From: Xenopus tropicalis
Taxonomy: Eukaryota > Chordata > Amphibia > Anura > Pipidae
Direction: 5' to 3'
Assembly: GCF_000004195.4 (NCBI RefSeq)
Contig: NC_030683.2
Coordinates: forward strand, 67,196,764-67,260,763
Length of the DNA: 64,000 bases
The notes beneath the pieces were generated by a model. That model was given only the letters and a program-made list of their open reading frames with translations. It had not been told where the DNA came from and made no database searches. Positions 33,553 to 45,039 of the stretch are shown here, piece after piece; positions within the stretch are counted from its first letter, which is position 1; each line of letters starts with the position of its first letter. The position numbers were made by a program, and so were the translations under genes.

Positions 33553-34498
33553 GAGTTTTTATATATATACACAACATACAAACATGCAAAGATACATGTA
33601 TAGCAAAGATACATGTATAGCATATGTTCACACAGAACACTGAGAAATATTGATAGTGTAAGAAATGATTGCTGTGGGTGAAGTGAGGGTAAGTTCCCTA
33701 GCTAAGAACTGATAAATCTGTTAATGCCATTTACAATGGTAATACAAGAATCTTTGACCAATGTCCCTTGGCAAATTAATTATTTAGCACCTACTCCTTT
33801 GTTTGTACCATATATTCTAGCTGATAAAGATCTGCATATTTGTATTGTAGTAATTTTGTAATATATTTGCACACATTCAAAGAAGTCCTTTTCATCAGTT
33901 ACATTTTTCTTACACAGGAGGGCTTACAGATTGTCATATTTTCTGCACTTTGTACCTTGCACCCACTCTTGTACCCAGAGCAGTGGTGTAACTAGCCCCT
34001 GCCAGGCCCAAAACCCAAAAAATCTACAGAGAGGCCAGCGCACACAGCAACCTGCCCCCCATAACTGGCTATAGTTAGTATAGTTAGCACTTCTCGTGTC
34101 CCCTGCTCCCCACCAGCTTGTGCTGCCTACTCACTTTTAGGTAGGAGAGTGGCTGGGGAGCAGGGGGCATGAGTATGGGGGGTTCCATTTACTATAGTTT
34201 CTACAACTATTGAGGAAGCCACCATGGGAAGAGCTAAGGAGGGCCAAAGAATCCAAGGTGCTGGGGAACCCTGTAGAACCTATGGAAAATGTTAATTAGA
34301 GTTCTCTGACAGTACTTTCCACCTTGTGTCAGATTTTTAATTCAGCATTAGGCACAGAGCATTGCTGTGGCTTAATATTGTCATGTGTGTCTATTAGGAT
34401 TAACTGAGGCTACATGAGGCTATAAAACACATTATAGTTTCCACTGAAGGTAAGTGAAGTGTATGCAGAAATTAGCAACCTGTTATATTAGCATTAAA
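33553..34498. other. Intergenic DNA; possible hAT end at 33983
   Basis: GCAAAGATACATGTATA is repeated twice at 33586-33620. CAGTGGTGTAACTAGCCCCTGCC at 33983 resembles a hAT left end, but I found no partner end. No gene seen. Confidence 0.35.
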
Positions 34499-34735
34499 TG
34501 GGTTGTTCACCTTGAAATTACCTTTTAATATGATATAGACATTGATATTCTAATGAAATTTGCAATTGGTTTTTATGTTTTTGTGGTTTTTCAGTTATTT
34601 AACTTTTTGTTTAGCAGCTCTCCAGTTTGGAATTTCAGTTGCTATCTGGTTGCTAGGGTCTTGTTTACCTTAGCAACCAGTCAGTGAGCTCAATGCTTAC
34701 TCAGCAAGTCCAGTTGCTCTAGATTAATTTATACT
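34499..34735 (+). mobile_element. Left portion of the GGTTCACCTTT MITE family
   Basis: GGGTTGTTCACCTTGAAATTACC, then CAATTGGTTTTTATG, CAGCTCTCCAGTTTGG and GGTTGCTAGGGTC. I recognise this as the long version of a very common Xenopus repeat. The right end is not present here. Confidence 0.65.
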
Positions 34736-34798
34736 AGATATGTATAAATATGTAAGGGGATCATATAATAATCACTGTAATGCTTTATTTACCAGTAG

Positions 34799-35580
34799 GT
34801 CAGGGCATGGAAGGACATTGCTGACCATGTCAATAGTGTTGGGGTGTGTCTGAGGAGTGTCCAGACACTGGCGGAAGACTACAAATACAGGTAAATATCT
34901 TACATTCATCTTTCTATTTAACAGTTGCTCATCTGCTTTTCTCCTCAATCTGCTTTTCCTTTTGGCTTACTGTCTTTCCTTCCTTTTTGGCTTCTTTCCT
35001 GCTTTCTTTACTTGTATGTAATGTATGTATCGCACGCCTATTATTATGTGCACAACTTATGTCCTAAAAGCTGTGGAGTAGAACAACAAATTAGGACAGT
35101 AAATAGTTAATGCCCTGTACTCTCCTTTATGAAGGAGGATTATTGTGGAAGCATTCCAAAAAGGTTTTTTTTTACGAAGTATGAGGAGTAGCTCATGCCT
35201 TGTATGCATGGAGAGAGCGTGGCTGGTGTCGCCGACATCTTTGATTTGGACAGGAATGTCGGCAAAAGTAGGTGTAATGACATTAATACATGTGTGTTTT
35301 CTCTTGCAGAGAAGCTTAATATTAATGGAATACAATGTTTTGTAAAACAGATTCATCCTTACCACCACCTGGCAGAAGCAAAGGCCGACAATCATCATTT
35401 GCTCCTATTCCAGGTATTTTTGCTACCTAATTTTGAAGGACATGTGTTTTGTGTTAGGCTGGTGCAGTGGCATAATAGTGAATTGTGTTTGTGTATATTG
35501 CAGGTGTTTCAATTACAGAAGTGCAGTGTATTGCTAATAAGATAGGTGTGTTATTGGACAAGTGTGTCTTGCTGGGTTAG
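34799..35580 (+). pseudogene. Probable decayed Myb/SANT-like partner gene of the Harbinger element
   Basis: A 92-bp exon-like segment (34799-34890) encodes VRAWKDIADHVNSVGVCLRS, the second half of a Myb/SANT-like domain, and ends at a good donor (TACAG/GTAAAT). Downstream, 35351-35413 (GRSKGRQSSFAPIPG) joins in phase across CCAG/GTATTT to 35504-35580 (VSITEVQCIANKIG), which ends in TAG. The phase-matched upstream extension of the middle exon contains two stop codons, so the gene is decayed or my middle exon is wrong. It converges on the transposase, with only 41 bases between the stops, a compact two-gene layout plausible for Harbinger transposons. Confidence 0.35.
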
Positions 35581-35621
35581 GTGCAGTCAGTTCATCTTGT
35601 ACTTTTGGACAGTCAATCTTT

Positions 35622-36761
35622 TCAATTGATTAATCCATGCCGGTTAGCCAGATTGTGCAGTACAGCACACGCAACCACAATTTGGGCAACTTTAGAGAGG
35701 CTGTACATCAAGCTGCCTCCTGACTTATCCAGGCAGTGGAAGTGGCTTTTAACCACCCCAAATGTTCTCTCAATCAAAGACCGCGCTCTGGCATGTGCTT
35801 CGTTAAAAGCACATTCAGCCGGTGTACGCGGCCTGTGAATGGGGGTGATGAGCCACCTAGAGCACGGGTAGCCAGCATCTCCTGAAATAAAATAAGATGC
35901 AATAAGGTGCTGCAAACAAATAAGCTGTTCCAGTCTCCCTCTGTCAAAACACGGCCCTTTTGCAACAGATCTGACAATGTGAGACTGATAGCTGACACTA
36001 CAAGTAGCTGCTTTGACTCTCCCACTGGCAAAAGATGCCACTTTTTGAATTGCAAAACAAGCTTATGACAGGCAGGGCCTGGTTTAACAGTGGGAGACAG
36101 AAAGCAAATGTGGGCAAGTTGTGCTAGACATTAAAAAAATACTTATCTAACAGCCACCTGTGAGGTATTTGTCCGGTTTGAAAAGCATCATAAAGCCCGA
36201 ACTGCCTTAAGATGTAAGCATTGTGAGAGGAGCCAGGGAAGCCAGACACGATGCTCATGATGTTCATATGTGTGTAACACACGACTTGTATATTCAGGGA
36301 GTGGTAGCTCTTCCTGCTGCGGAAAATATGCTCCCTGTCTTGGGGGGGGGTTTCATGGGTGCAATCAATTGCACCTAACACATTGGGGATGCCACTCACG
36401 CCATAAAACTGTCGATTTTGTGGAAATGAGATGTAATTCCCAGACACCGAGAGGATGGCATCCAGGACCTGGCCAAGGCACTGTGAAAAAGTAGGCTGTG
36501 ACATCCCCCCATACACCCCTCCAACCCTCTGGAAACTTCCTGTGGCCAAAAAATGCAGGGAGCACAGAAGTTTAACCATGCCAGGAACAGCGTGGCGTCC
36601 AGTACCTCATACAGGCTGTATATTGCAGCTCTGTTTAGCCTGTAGCACCTGACTACTTCATCCTCAGTTAAGCCCTCTAAAGTGGACCTTTCCCTGAAAA
36701 GCCGAGGACGCATCACTCTAGAACGTTCCAAATCCAACAAAAATCCCATTGCAAACTCCAT
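35622..36761 (-). pseudogene. PIF/Harbinger transposase (HARBI1-like), broken
   Basis: Minus strand, in order: 36761 to about 36590 (ATG; VVRCYRLNRAAIYSLYEVL), then after a frameshift near 36590 the stretch to 36147 (LLCSLHFLATGSFQR; GGMSQPTFSQCLGQVLDAI; NVLGAIDCTH with the first catalytic Asp; HNAYILRQFGLYDAF), then an intron 36146-35882, then 35881-35622 (GDAGYPCSRWLITP with the second Asp; LIERTFGVVKSHF with the catalytic Glu; ACAVLHNLA) to the stop. The DDE triad is complete. Inactivating changes are the frameshift and a donor that reads AG/ATAAGT instead of AG/GTAAGT; the acceptor TTTATTTCAG is intact. The enzyme would cut and paste the element at 3-bp targets with the help of a Myb-like partner. 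Confidence 0.88.
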
Positions 36762-36781
36762 CTTGCCTTGCCAATTGGGTG

Positions 36782-37441
36782 TTAAAATGATACTGACACC
36801 AAAAAATTTATTTTAAAGATATGAACCTACTTCCAAACCTACCTATAGGTCATGCTGACTGTTTTTTCCTAAAAGTCCTGTTTCTCTACATAAATCCTAC
36901 TGAAGATCCTGAACCCGACTGTCTGGCAACCCAACTGTATCTTCTCAATCTGTCAAAAGGACTACGTCATAAACTGGGAGGATTCAGCTTGCCGTTTGCT
37001 TCAAAGGGTTCCCCCTCCCTCCCTTGCTCCTCGCATTGTGAACTAGATAGCAGGCAGGCTTGATCTTTCCATTGCCCCCCCCCCATTCTGCTCTTCGCAC
37101 AAAGAATTTAAATAGCTTTCCCGTGTCTGCCTGCTTCTAAGGGCTCCCCCTCCCCATTACACATAGACAACGGAGCTGAGCTTGTCACACACCGGCTGAA
37201 AGCCAAAGTGGTGTTGCATATTTGTGATTGGGCATATTTATTCACATGGGAGGCATTTCAATTAAAACCCGGAAGAGGGGAACAAACATGGCTGCTCCGT
37301 GGGTCTGTAATTTGTGCTACCATAATTATGAAGTGAAAAAACTTTGCAAATTTAGTTTAGAAGGAATTTAAAGCTGATACAAATTAAAACACAACAGCAG
37401 GTGTAAAAAAATTTTTTAATTGGCTGTCAGTATCACTTTAA
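36782..37441. mobile_element. T2-like MITE adjoining the transposase 5' end
   Basis: TTAA then AATGATACTGACACC on the left; GGCTGTCAGTATCACT then TTAA on the right. The ends match at 12 of 13 bases before diverging. It lies about 20 bases beyond the transposase start codon, so it either interrupts the Harbinger 5' region or abuts it. Confidence 0.75.
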
Positions 37442-37661
37442 TATATGCACAGATTAGCATGCTAATTAGCTCGTTTAAAGCTTCATGTGCTTTTGTGAAT
37501 CATGCGTTAGTATTCTTTTCATTCAATAATGCGCTATTTAACGCATGCGATATGCGGATTATTGCATGTGAAATGACTGATGAATCGCCACTTATTTATC
37601 GCATGCTTTTAAACACAAAAAAAATGCAATAAATGTTATCGACCTTTAGTGAATCAGCCCC
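37442..37661. mobile_element. Right half of a GATTCACTAAAG-type MITE
   Basis: It carries ATGCGATATGCGGATTATTGC and the end GTTATCGACCTTTAGTGAATC then AGCCCC. The left terminus is absent; the T2-like MITE sits where it would be expected to continue. Confidence 0.7.
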
Positions 37662-39511
37662 ATAATGTTTTAGACTTCATTAAACAGTAAGATAGTAGCA
37701 GTGGTACCAACATACTCCCTACAGTTTAATATAAAGTACCACCTTCACAACATAACCTGAGCCTCCTCAGTTTCAGAGATAAACATTCCCCTTGCCTTTA
37801 GAAAGGCCTAAAAATAACATCATCAGAGCACTGTAAATTGTTAATAAACACTTTTCTATTTTTGTGGTACAAAACACTACTATTGCATTTCACTTCATTA
37901 TAAACGCATAGCACTAGCTGGTATATTATCACACATACTGTTGCTCTTCTGAGATTAAATAAATGTGTGAATTTGCAGTGCTGAAAACCTTAAGAGACTG
38001 TCACAAAGCTTGTTAATGCAATCGCTTATAATTATATACATGTAAAAGAGATGTTCAAGCAAGAGGGGTTACAAACATTTCACAGATCACAGAGGATGGT
38101 GCATATTTTGTAAGAACCCTAGAGGTATCATACTGCGTAGCCTGCATTATTTAACAAACTCTTTTTAAATGTCTCATTTACTGTAAATATATCTGACATT
38201 TAAGACCTTAGAGGCATAAAAAGAGAAAAAAAAAGATTGGACACAAACTTAGTCTGTGTAAATATATAAGTTCAATATTGGAAAAAAAAACAAAAAACAG
38301 GGTGTTAGTACCACACTTTGGACAAAATTTGCGTTCACTCGTGTTTCGAATGTCAGTCAGTGTTTGTAGGTAAATGTGTGTGTTTTATAGTATTTTTGAA
38401 TGTGTAGATGAACAGTAAAATCATGTTTAAAAGCAGGGAAGTATTTAATCATCTGCTAATAAATGTATATCTTTGAAAGAACATACTAGTATATACAACT
38501 ATACAAAATGCTGAATGGCAGCTAGAAGTAATTGTTTTATACACAGTCATTTCAGGTACCACTTGATTTGAGCTGGTACAATATTACTCTTTATTTATGT
38601 AAGTATTGGAGAACCTCAGTTCTTCTCATGAGATTCTTCAGCCCAATAGCAACAGCACTGAATCTGAATCAAGATATAGGCTGTAGCAATAAGCATTTTA
38701 TAGGCCAAGTACAGGATCTGGCCAGTTGTACTATATAAGCTTTCTGAAGAGCTGCAGAACAGGCTGCATATCTGAATGTTTAGAAGATGACCAAATATAG
38801 TCTATACCAGATATGCCAAAGCTGTTGCACAGGTATCTAGCCGTTACTTGTAAAGATGTTGAATATTGAATGTCAGGAGGCAATACCTAAGCTATTATAT
38901 CACTTCTGTGTATATTTAACCCTGTGCATATATACCTGGTATGCATAACAATGCCTTCCTTACTGTATTTACTCAGGTGTCTAACAATAATCTAAATATT
39001 CTATTTAATATATTTGTATGTGGTTGTGTTGGTACTGACACCCAGAGCAACATACTGTAAGGTCATTTTTTTTTTATAAGTTCAAACTTTTTTATTGAGA
39101 ATGACATGTTACATAACAATGTTACCAATGGTAAATAAAATTATATATCATTACATCAATAAATTGTACAGTTATTAACCAAATATAATTCAAATATAAA
39201 AAAAAGGGGAAATAATGGTATTGTAACTAATCAAACTAAAACCAAGCAAAGCAGGGTGGGGTGCCTCTGTTAACTTCACCCTGTGATCCAGGTTCTACCT
39301 GCAATGTTACTTTTTTGTTTCAGGTCTGCCATCATCCAAGTTTTCTTGGTAAAATGTTCCCCTCAGTTTCCCTTTCCCCTTATTTTTTTTCAAGTTGAGG
39401 GGGTGGAATATTGTACCCAGGGGGCCCACACATTTTAGAAACGTTCTTGCCTGTCATTTAGAATGCTGGTTAGTTTTTCATTAACCTGATCCTGAATTGA
39501 TCTTGTTTTAC
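37662..39511. other. Intergenic DNA with a possible LINE 3' end
   Basis: Mostly low-copy. From 39067 an antisense T-rich start (TTTTTTTTATAAGTTC, then AAACTTTTTTATTGAGAATG) resembles the poly(A) end of a minus-strand retroelement reaching perhaps to 39500. The family is uncertain. No gene seen. Confidence 0.35.
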
Positions 39512-39736
39512 ATAGTAACATAGTAAGCTGGGTTGAAAAAGGACATACGTCCATCACGTTCAACCATAATGCCTATATATAACCTGTTATATAACTATAC
39601 ATAACTTCTAGTTGATCCAGAGGAAGGCAAAAAAAACCCATCTGAAGCCTCTCTAATTTGCCGCAGAGGGGAAAAAATTCCTTCCTGACTCCAAGATAGC
39701 AATCGGACCAGTCCCTGGATCAACTTGTACTAAGAG

Positions 39737-42295
39737 CTATCTCCCATAACCCTGTATTTCCTCACTTGCTAAGAATCCATCCAGCCCCTTCTTAAAGTTA
39801 TATAATGTATCAGCCAGCACAACTGATTCGGGGAGGGAATTCCACAACTTCACAGCTCTCACTGTAAAAAATCCTTTCCGAATATTTAAACGGAACCTCC
39901 CTTCTTCTAAACGGAGTGGGTGCCCTCGTGTCCGTTGGAAGGACCTACTGGTAAATAAAGCATTAGAGAGGTTATTATATGATCTCCTTATATATTTATA
40001 CATAGTTATCATGTAACCTCTTAAAGCAGAAGGAAAGTCAAAACCTATTAAGCAAACTATTAAATAGTACTACTATTGCTGTGTAAAAACGCTATATTCC
40101 TGGCTTGCCTAATGAAAGATTTAGAGAGATACACATACTAGAACATACATACTTGTTTTAGTGAACGGCGCCGCCATCTTGTCCAGCGTGTCTGTATGGG
40201 CTGAAAAGCACAAGCCAGCCCCCCCTCCGCTCCCCGCTCCTGCCACAAAGCCTCCGCCGCTCCACGCTCCTGCCACAAACCCCCCCAAGCTCCCTGTTCC
40301 TGCCACAAACCCTCCGCCACTCGCCGCACCTGCCCCCCCGCTCCCCCCACCTGCTTGTTGCAGAGTTCTCCGACGCTGCGTCGCCATGGCAACCGGACGC
40401 TCCTGCTGTGTGCGCATGCGCCGCCTGCAGTAACAAGTCGCCAAGTCTTGAAGGAGCGATGCATTATGGGAATCTTCTCTACACTGCTCAGCGTTTTTTT
40501 TTCCTGTTTGGCTTCTGATCTTCTGAACGGGTGAAGTATGGGGAGACTTAAGGGCACTATTGAGAGAACTGAAGGTAAGCCTGCAGCTTGGAATTAACTC
40601 TTTATTAGCCTTTCCTTCTCCTTTAATTGCCTCTTCTCTAGTGTAACAGACCCAACTTGGCCAGTCTTTCTTCATAACTGAGACTTTCCATACCCTTTAC
40701 CAGCTTAGTTGCCCTTCTCTGGACTCTCTCTAACTCAATCATGTCCCGTTTGAGCACTGGAGACCACAACTGAACAGCATATTCTAGATGGGGCCTTACC
40801 AGCGCTCTGTAAAGGGGAAGAATAACCCCCTCCTCCCGTGAATCTATACCCCTTTTAATACAGCTCAAAACCTTGTTTGCACTTGCAGCTGCTGCCTGGC
40901 ATTGCTTGCTACAGCCAAGTTTATTATCTACAAGGACTCCAAGGTCCTTCTCCATTATGGATTTGCCTAGTGCAGTCCCATTAAGGGTATAAGTGGCTTG
41001 CATATTTTTACATCCCAGGTGCATGACCTTACATTTATCCACATTAAATCTCATCTGCCTCTTAGCCGCCCAGATTGCCAGTTGGTCAAGATCCTGCTGC
41101 AAGGATGCCACATCCTGGATAGAATTGACTGGTCTGCAGAGTTTTGTGTCATCTGCAAACACTGATACATTACTTATAATACCCTCCCCCAAGTCATTTA
41201 TGAACAAGTTAAACAAAAGTAAACCCAGTACAGAACCCTGAGGGACCCCACTGAGAACCTTACTCCAAGTAGAGAATGTACCATTAACAACCACCCTCCG
41301 TACCCGATCCTGTAGCCAGTTTTCTATCCATGTGCAAACGACTTCACTAAGACCAATAGACCTTAGTTTAGAAAGCAGTCGTTTGTGGGGAACGGTATCA
41401 AATGCTTTGGCAAAATCCAAATAGATTATATCTACTGCATCCCCACTGTCCAGCTTCTTACGTACCTCATCATAAAAAGCAATTAAATTGGTCTGACATG
41501 ACCTGTCCTTCATAAAGCCATGCTGCTTACTGCTCATGATGCCATTCTCCAGTACATAATTTTGTATGTGATCCCTTAACAAGCCTTCAAATAACTTGCC
41601 CACCACAGATGTCAAACTTACAGGCCTATAATTGCCAGGCTGAGATCTTAAAATATAGGAATGACATTCGCCTTCTTCCAATCCCTAGGTACCATACCTG
41701 ATGAAAGAGAGTCTGAGAATATCAGAAACAAGGGCCACTGCAATTCTGCCCCTAGCTCTCTCAGTACCCGAGGGTGTATTCCATCTGGCCCAGGTGCCTT
41801 GTTTACATTTATCTTGTGTAACCCTTTAAGCACCATATCCTGTGTCAACCACTATGTAGTTGGAGCTGAGGCAACAGTGCAGCTATTGGGTGGGACTTGG
41901 CACTCTGGCTCCTCTACTGTATACACAGAAGAAAAGAACTGGTTAAGCACATCTGCCTTTTCTGTATCCGCTGTAACCATATTGTTACTATAACTCAATG
42001 GGGCCACACCCTCAACCTGCATCTTTTTACTATTAATATACTTAAAAAACTTTTGAGGGTTAACCTTGGCCTCTGCCGCGATGCGCTCCTCATTTTCTAT
42101 CTTTGCCTTCCGGATTGCTGTTTTACAACACTTGTTATAGTGTTTATATTCATTAAAAGCAGCTACTGTCCCCTCTGACCTATATTTCTTAAAAGCTTTC
42201 CTTTTTTTTCCCTATTAACTTCTTTACCTCAGTGTTAAGCCACATAGGGTGATTCTTAACACTTCTACTTTTTCTTATTAATGGAATAAATTGAG
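39737..42295 (-). pseudogene. LINE ORF2 remnant (reverse transcriptase and C-terminal domain)
   Basis: In order from 42295 downwards: KNHPMWLNTEVKKLIGKKKK, VNPQKFFKYINSKKMQ, then KAPGPDGIHPRVLRELG (near 41800), SQPGNYRPVSLTSVVGKLFE, HGFMKDRSCQTNLIAFYDEV, YLDFAKAFDTVPHKRLLSKL (first catalytic Asp), GVPQGSVLG, and FADDTKLCR with the catalytic Asp pair. RPHLEYAVQLWSPVLKRD follows, with the C-terminal TRGHPLRLE and VKLWNSLPESVV near 39737-40012. Breaks include frameshifts near 42200, 41675 and 40635, a stop near 41848 and the MITE. The normal enzyme primes reverse transcription at nicked target DNA. Confidence 0.9.
40021..40626. mobile_element. T2-type MITE with GC-rich minisatellite, inserted in the LINE
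   Basis: TTAA then AGCAGAAGGAAAG on the left; CTTTCCTTCTCCT then TTAA on the right. Removing it with one TTAA makes the LINE coding sequence continuous on both sides. Inside, GCTCC(C/A)CGCTCCTGCCACAAA-like units of about 27 bases repeat four to five times at 40218-40340, giving proline/alanine and glycine frames that are not genes. Confidence 0.9.
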
Positions 42296-42880
42296 AACAG
42301 TAATGATTTAATATCATTTTAAATTATAACCATTTCTGCCCTGTGTTTTTATCAGAAAACATAATGCCCCAATCTATGCCCTGAAGCACTGCCCTTAAGG
42401 AGCTACAATTTGCCTTTGTAATTGCAGTATGGGCAAGAATGGGGATTTCCACAATCTGCTAATTGTTATTTTAGCTGCGGCAAAGATTTGGTTCATTAAA
42501 ATTAAAATTGCTCAAAAGGCCCTGTGAAACATTAGCAGATATGGTTATTCCTCAGCTGAAAAAATATGTGACCATATTTGATTTCTGCTTTTCTTGTTCC
42601 AAGACACCACTTACATTCTATCATGGGGGTAGAAATTAAATGTACAAAGACTCACTACATGCTTGCTGAACTTTTGGCTAAAATGTAAAATGTTGCTTTT
42701 CTTGGAAGCAAAAAATTCTAATCTTGCCCGACCTTTAACAGTGCAGGCACTGTGCGAAATATACTATAGCAGGCACTGTACTAGGCTGACTCAACCCATA
42801 GGCTAAAAATTGTATATTTATTAGTCGTTTCAAAATATAGGTCCATAATACCACCTCCAACTGGCAAGATTTACATAGAG

Positions 42881-43146
42881 CAGGGGTCCCCAACCTTTTT
42901 TACTCAAGTAACATTTCAAAAGAAAAAAAATTGCGGAGTAATACAATTATGAAAAAAGTTCCTAGGGGGTGTCAAAAAAGGGCTGTGATTGGCTATTTGG
43001 TAGCATTACAGGAGGTTCTCTTTGGCAAAACACATGGTTTTATGCCTACAAAATGTGCCTCCAAGCCAGAAATTTAAAAATGGGCACCTGCTTTGATGCC
43101 ACTGAAAGCAACATGTTGCTCGCGAGCCACTGGTTGGGGATCACTG
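42881..43146. mobile_element. hAT MITE, CAGGGGTCCCCAACC family
   Basis: The ends are CAGGGGTCCCCAACC and GGTTGGGGATCACTG. Flanks are ACATAGAG (42873-42880) and ACCTAGAG (43147-43154), an 8-bp duplication with one change. 266 bp, non-coding. Confidence 0.88.
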
Positions 43147-43154
43147 ACCTAGAG

Positions 43155-43824
43155 TGTCCCACAGATATTTTATGTGTAGCCGAGACACAAAATATTGTAA
43201 TAGAATATTGCAATAGTGTAAAGTACTATTATGGGAGGAATGTTGGTCTCTAAGCTTCCCTTTAATAGCTTCCTAAGGGGAGCTGAAATTGCAATGATTG
43301 GTTTGAGGACTCATTGTTTCAGTTGCTTCTCAGTCCTCAGTCTGCCCACACACACACACCTCAGTTATATCATACTTCCTACTTAATCTATTCCCCATTC
43401 ACCCTCTTCTCTTTAGAAACAGGATGTGATTTCACCCCTTTGCTCTAATATCCATTCTGCGCTGGTGTGGAGCTATGGACAAGGCACAGACAGGAAATAC
43501 TTAGAGAATAGATTGTTCACGGATGTATGTCTACTTTATGTCAGTTGAAAAATTTTGCTGTGAATTTATCCAGGTGCATTTACACTGAAATTTTAAGAAA
43601 AAAAACTTGCGGAGAAAAGCACTTCACCCCATGCAATACTGTATACTGAAAGTATTCTCTATACTTCGTATGACCAGCACATAAATCTTTCCTGTCCATA
43701 ATACTTTAGAATATTTTTTATAAAGTTCATTAAAACTAAATGTTTTCAATGAATTTAGAGTCAAAGTATTTTTCTTTAAACAACATAGCAGAAATCATCT
43801 GATTAACAGCCTCGCGATGAATTT
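43155..43824. other. Intergenic DNA
   Basis: Contains a short (CA)n at 43349-43360. No gene or clear element seen. Confidence 0.4.
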
Positions 43825-43832
43825 ATTAAAGG

Positions 43833-44402
43833 CAGTGCTGTCGAACTGGATGGCCGTGGGTCTACCTTATGCGGTCCCCCATTTAAGTCTGGCTGCTGTG
43901 ACTGCTTACCTTTTTTAAAAGATATCAGTACTAAGATTAATTGCCCCTGCATCGTTCACACCCCAGACTCAGATTGTAAAACTCTGTCACGCCTGTAAGA
44001 CCCTGTATTGTTCACACCTCAATCTTTAAGTGCCCGCATTTCACCTTATATAGACTGTAGGAGGGACAATGTCATTGTGTCACTGTAAGTAGTGTTTACT
44101 TATATTCTGGGGGTTGCTTATGGAACAAAAGAAGGCACATGGATGTAAAAACATGTCTTTTTATATGATTTAATAAACTTTTTCAAATATCAGTAATGTC
44201 CCTCCAGTGAGCACCAACCATGTTTTTTGTATGTGCTACCACCATTTATGTGAATATGGTTTTAAAAGATCTTGCGATAACATGGCTGTGGTTTAAAGTG
44301 GGTGTGGTTTAAAGTAGACAAAATTGGCTTCCATTATCGTCCCTCCACCACATAGGCCAGAAAAATTATGCCCCACTGTGACACAGAAGTTGGACAGCAG
44401 TG
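43833..44402. mobile_element. hAT element related to 5289-6245
   Basis: The ends are CAGTGCTGTCGAACTGG and AAGTTGGACAGCAGTG. Flanks are ATTAAAGG (43825-43832) and ATGTAAGG (44403-44410), an 8-bp duplication with two changes, implying greater age than the 5.3-kb copy. It carries the same GGTGTGGTTTAAAGT / CCACCATTTATGTGA inner segments in the opposite orientation and lacks the minisatellite. Confidence 0.82.
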
Positions 44403-44410
44403 ATGTAAGG

Positions 44411-45039
44411 CATTGTAAGAACTGGAGTCTATGCTGGAGACTGCTACATCGTCAATATCGACAAGAGAGGACTAATTGGGCAAAAAAAAGTCACATCCAA
44501 GCCAACATTATAACCAGTTAATACTTGCAATAAGTAATATGGAGTGAAAGGATGTAGTTCAAAAGAGGGAAACCAAGGTACTAAATAACCAATAGTTTAG
44601 CTTTAAAGCAAAAAGGACTTGTGAAAGTAATATATGTTTTAAGTTGTACATTTCACTTTCTTATGTAAGAAAAACATCGGGTTGGAGTTCCCCTTTAAGA
44701 AAGTCTCAAGCAAGTTTATTGACAGCTATAAAAATAATGGTGGTCCTGCTACATATATATATTTGTGCAGGTATATATAGAGGACAGTTGTATGTGAAAG
44801 CTGTGAGGCTAGAGGTGGTATACAAATAAGGGACATAGCACCACTCTCAACAGGAATTGTCAAAAGTGATTTATTTCAAATTTCCAGCATTTAGACAACA
44901 AACTGTGATCTTTATCTGGGAAAAAAATACACACACACACACCTGTAAGCTTCAATATACAGTACACACTTTTTACAACCCTACAAGACTGGAGCCTTAG
45001 CAGAGGGTGATTTTTTTTTTTTTTACATGCACCACCAGG
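44411..45039. other. Intergenic DNA
   Basis: Contains (CA)n near 44930-44943 and a T-run at 45011-45024. No gene seen. Confidence 0.4.

Larger units (their letters stand above)
39512..42295 (-). mobile_element. CR1/L2-clade LINE, 5'-truncated, split by a MITE
   Basis: On the minus strand the 3' end is GGGTTGAACGTGATGGACG followed by TTACTATGTTACTATG. The reverse transcriptase region runs upstream to about 42295, where the homology stops without a 5' UTR. A T2 MITE (40021-40626) sits in the C-terminal coding part. The endonuclease domain is missing. Confidence 0.9.

Noticed and set aside
33983..34390. Complete hAT element from CAGTGGTGTAACTAG
   Set aside because: No complementary right end or 8-bp duplication could be found.
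40121..40675. Frames of 90-184 codons on both strands
   Set aside because: They lie across the GC-rich repeat of the T2 MITE and its junction with the LINE.
41661..42178. Plus-strand frames of about 100 codons
   Set aside because: Antisense of the LINE reverse transcriptase remnant.
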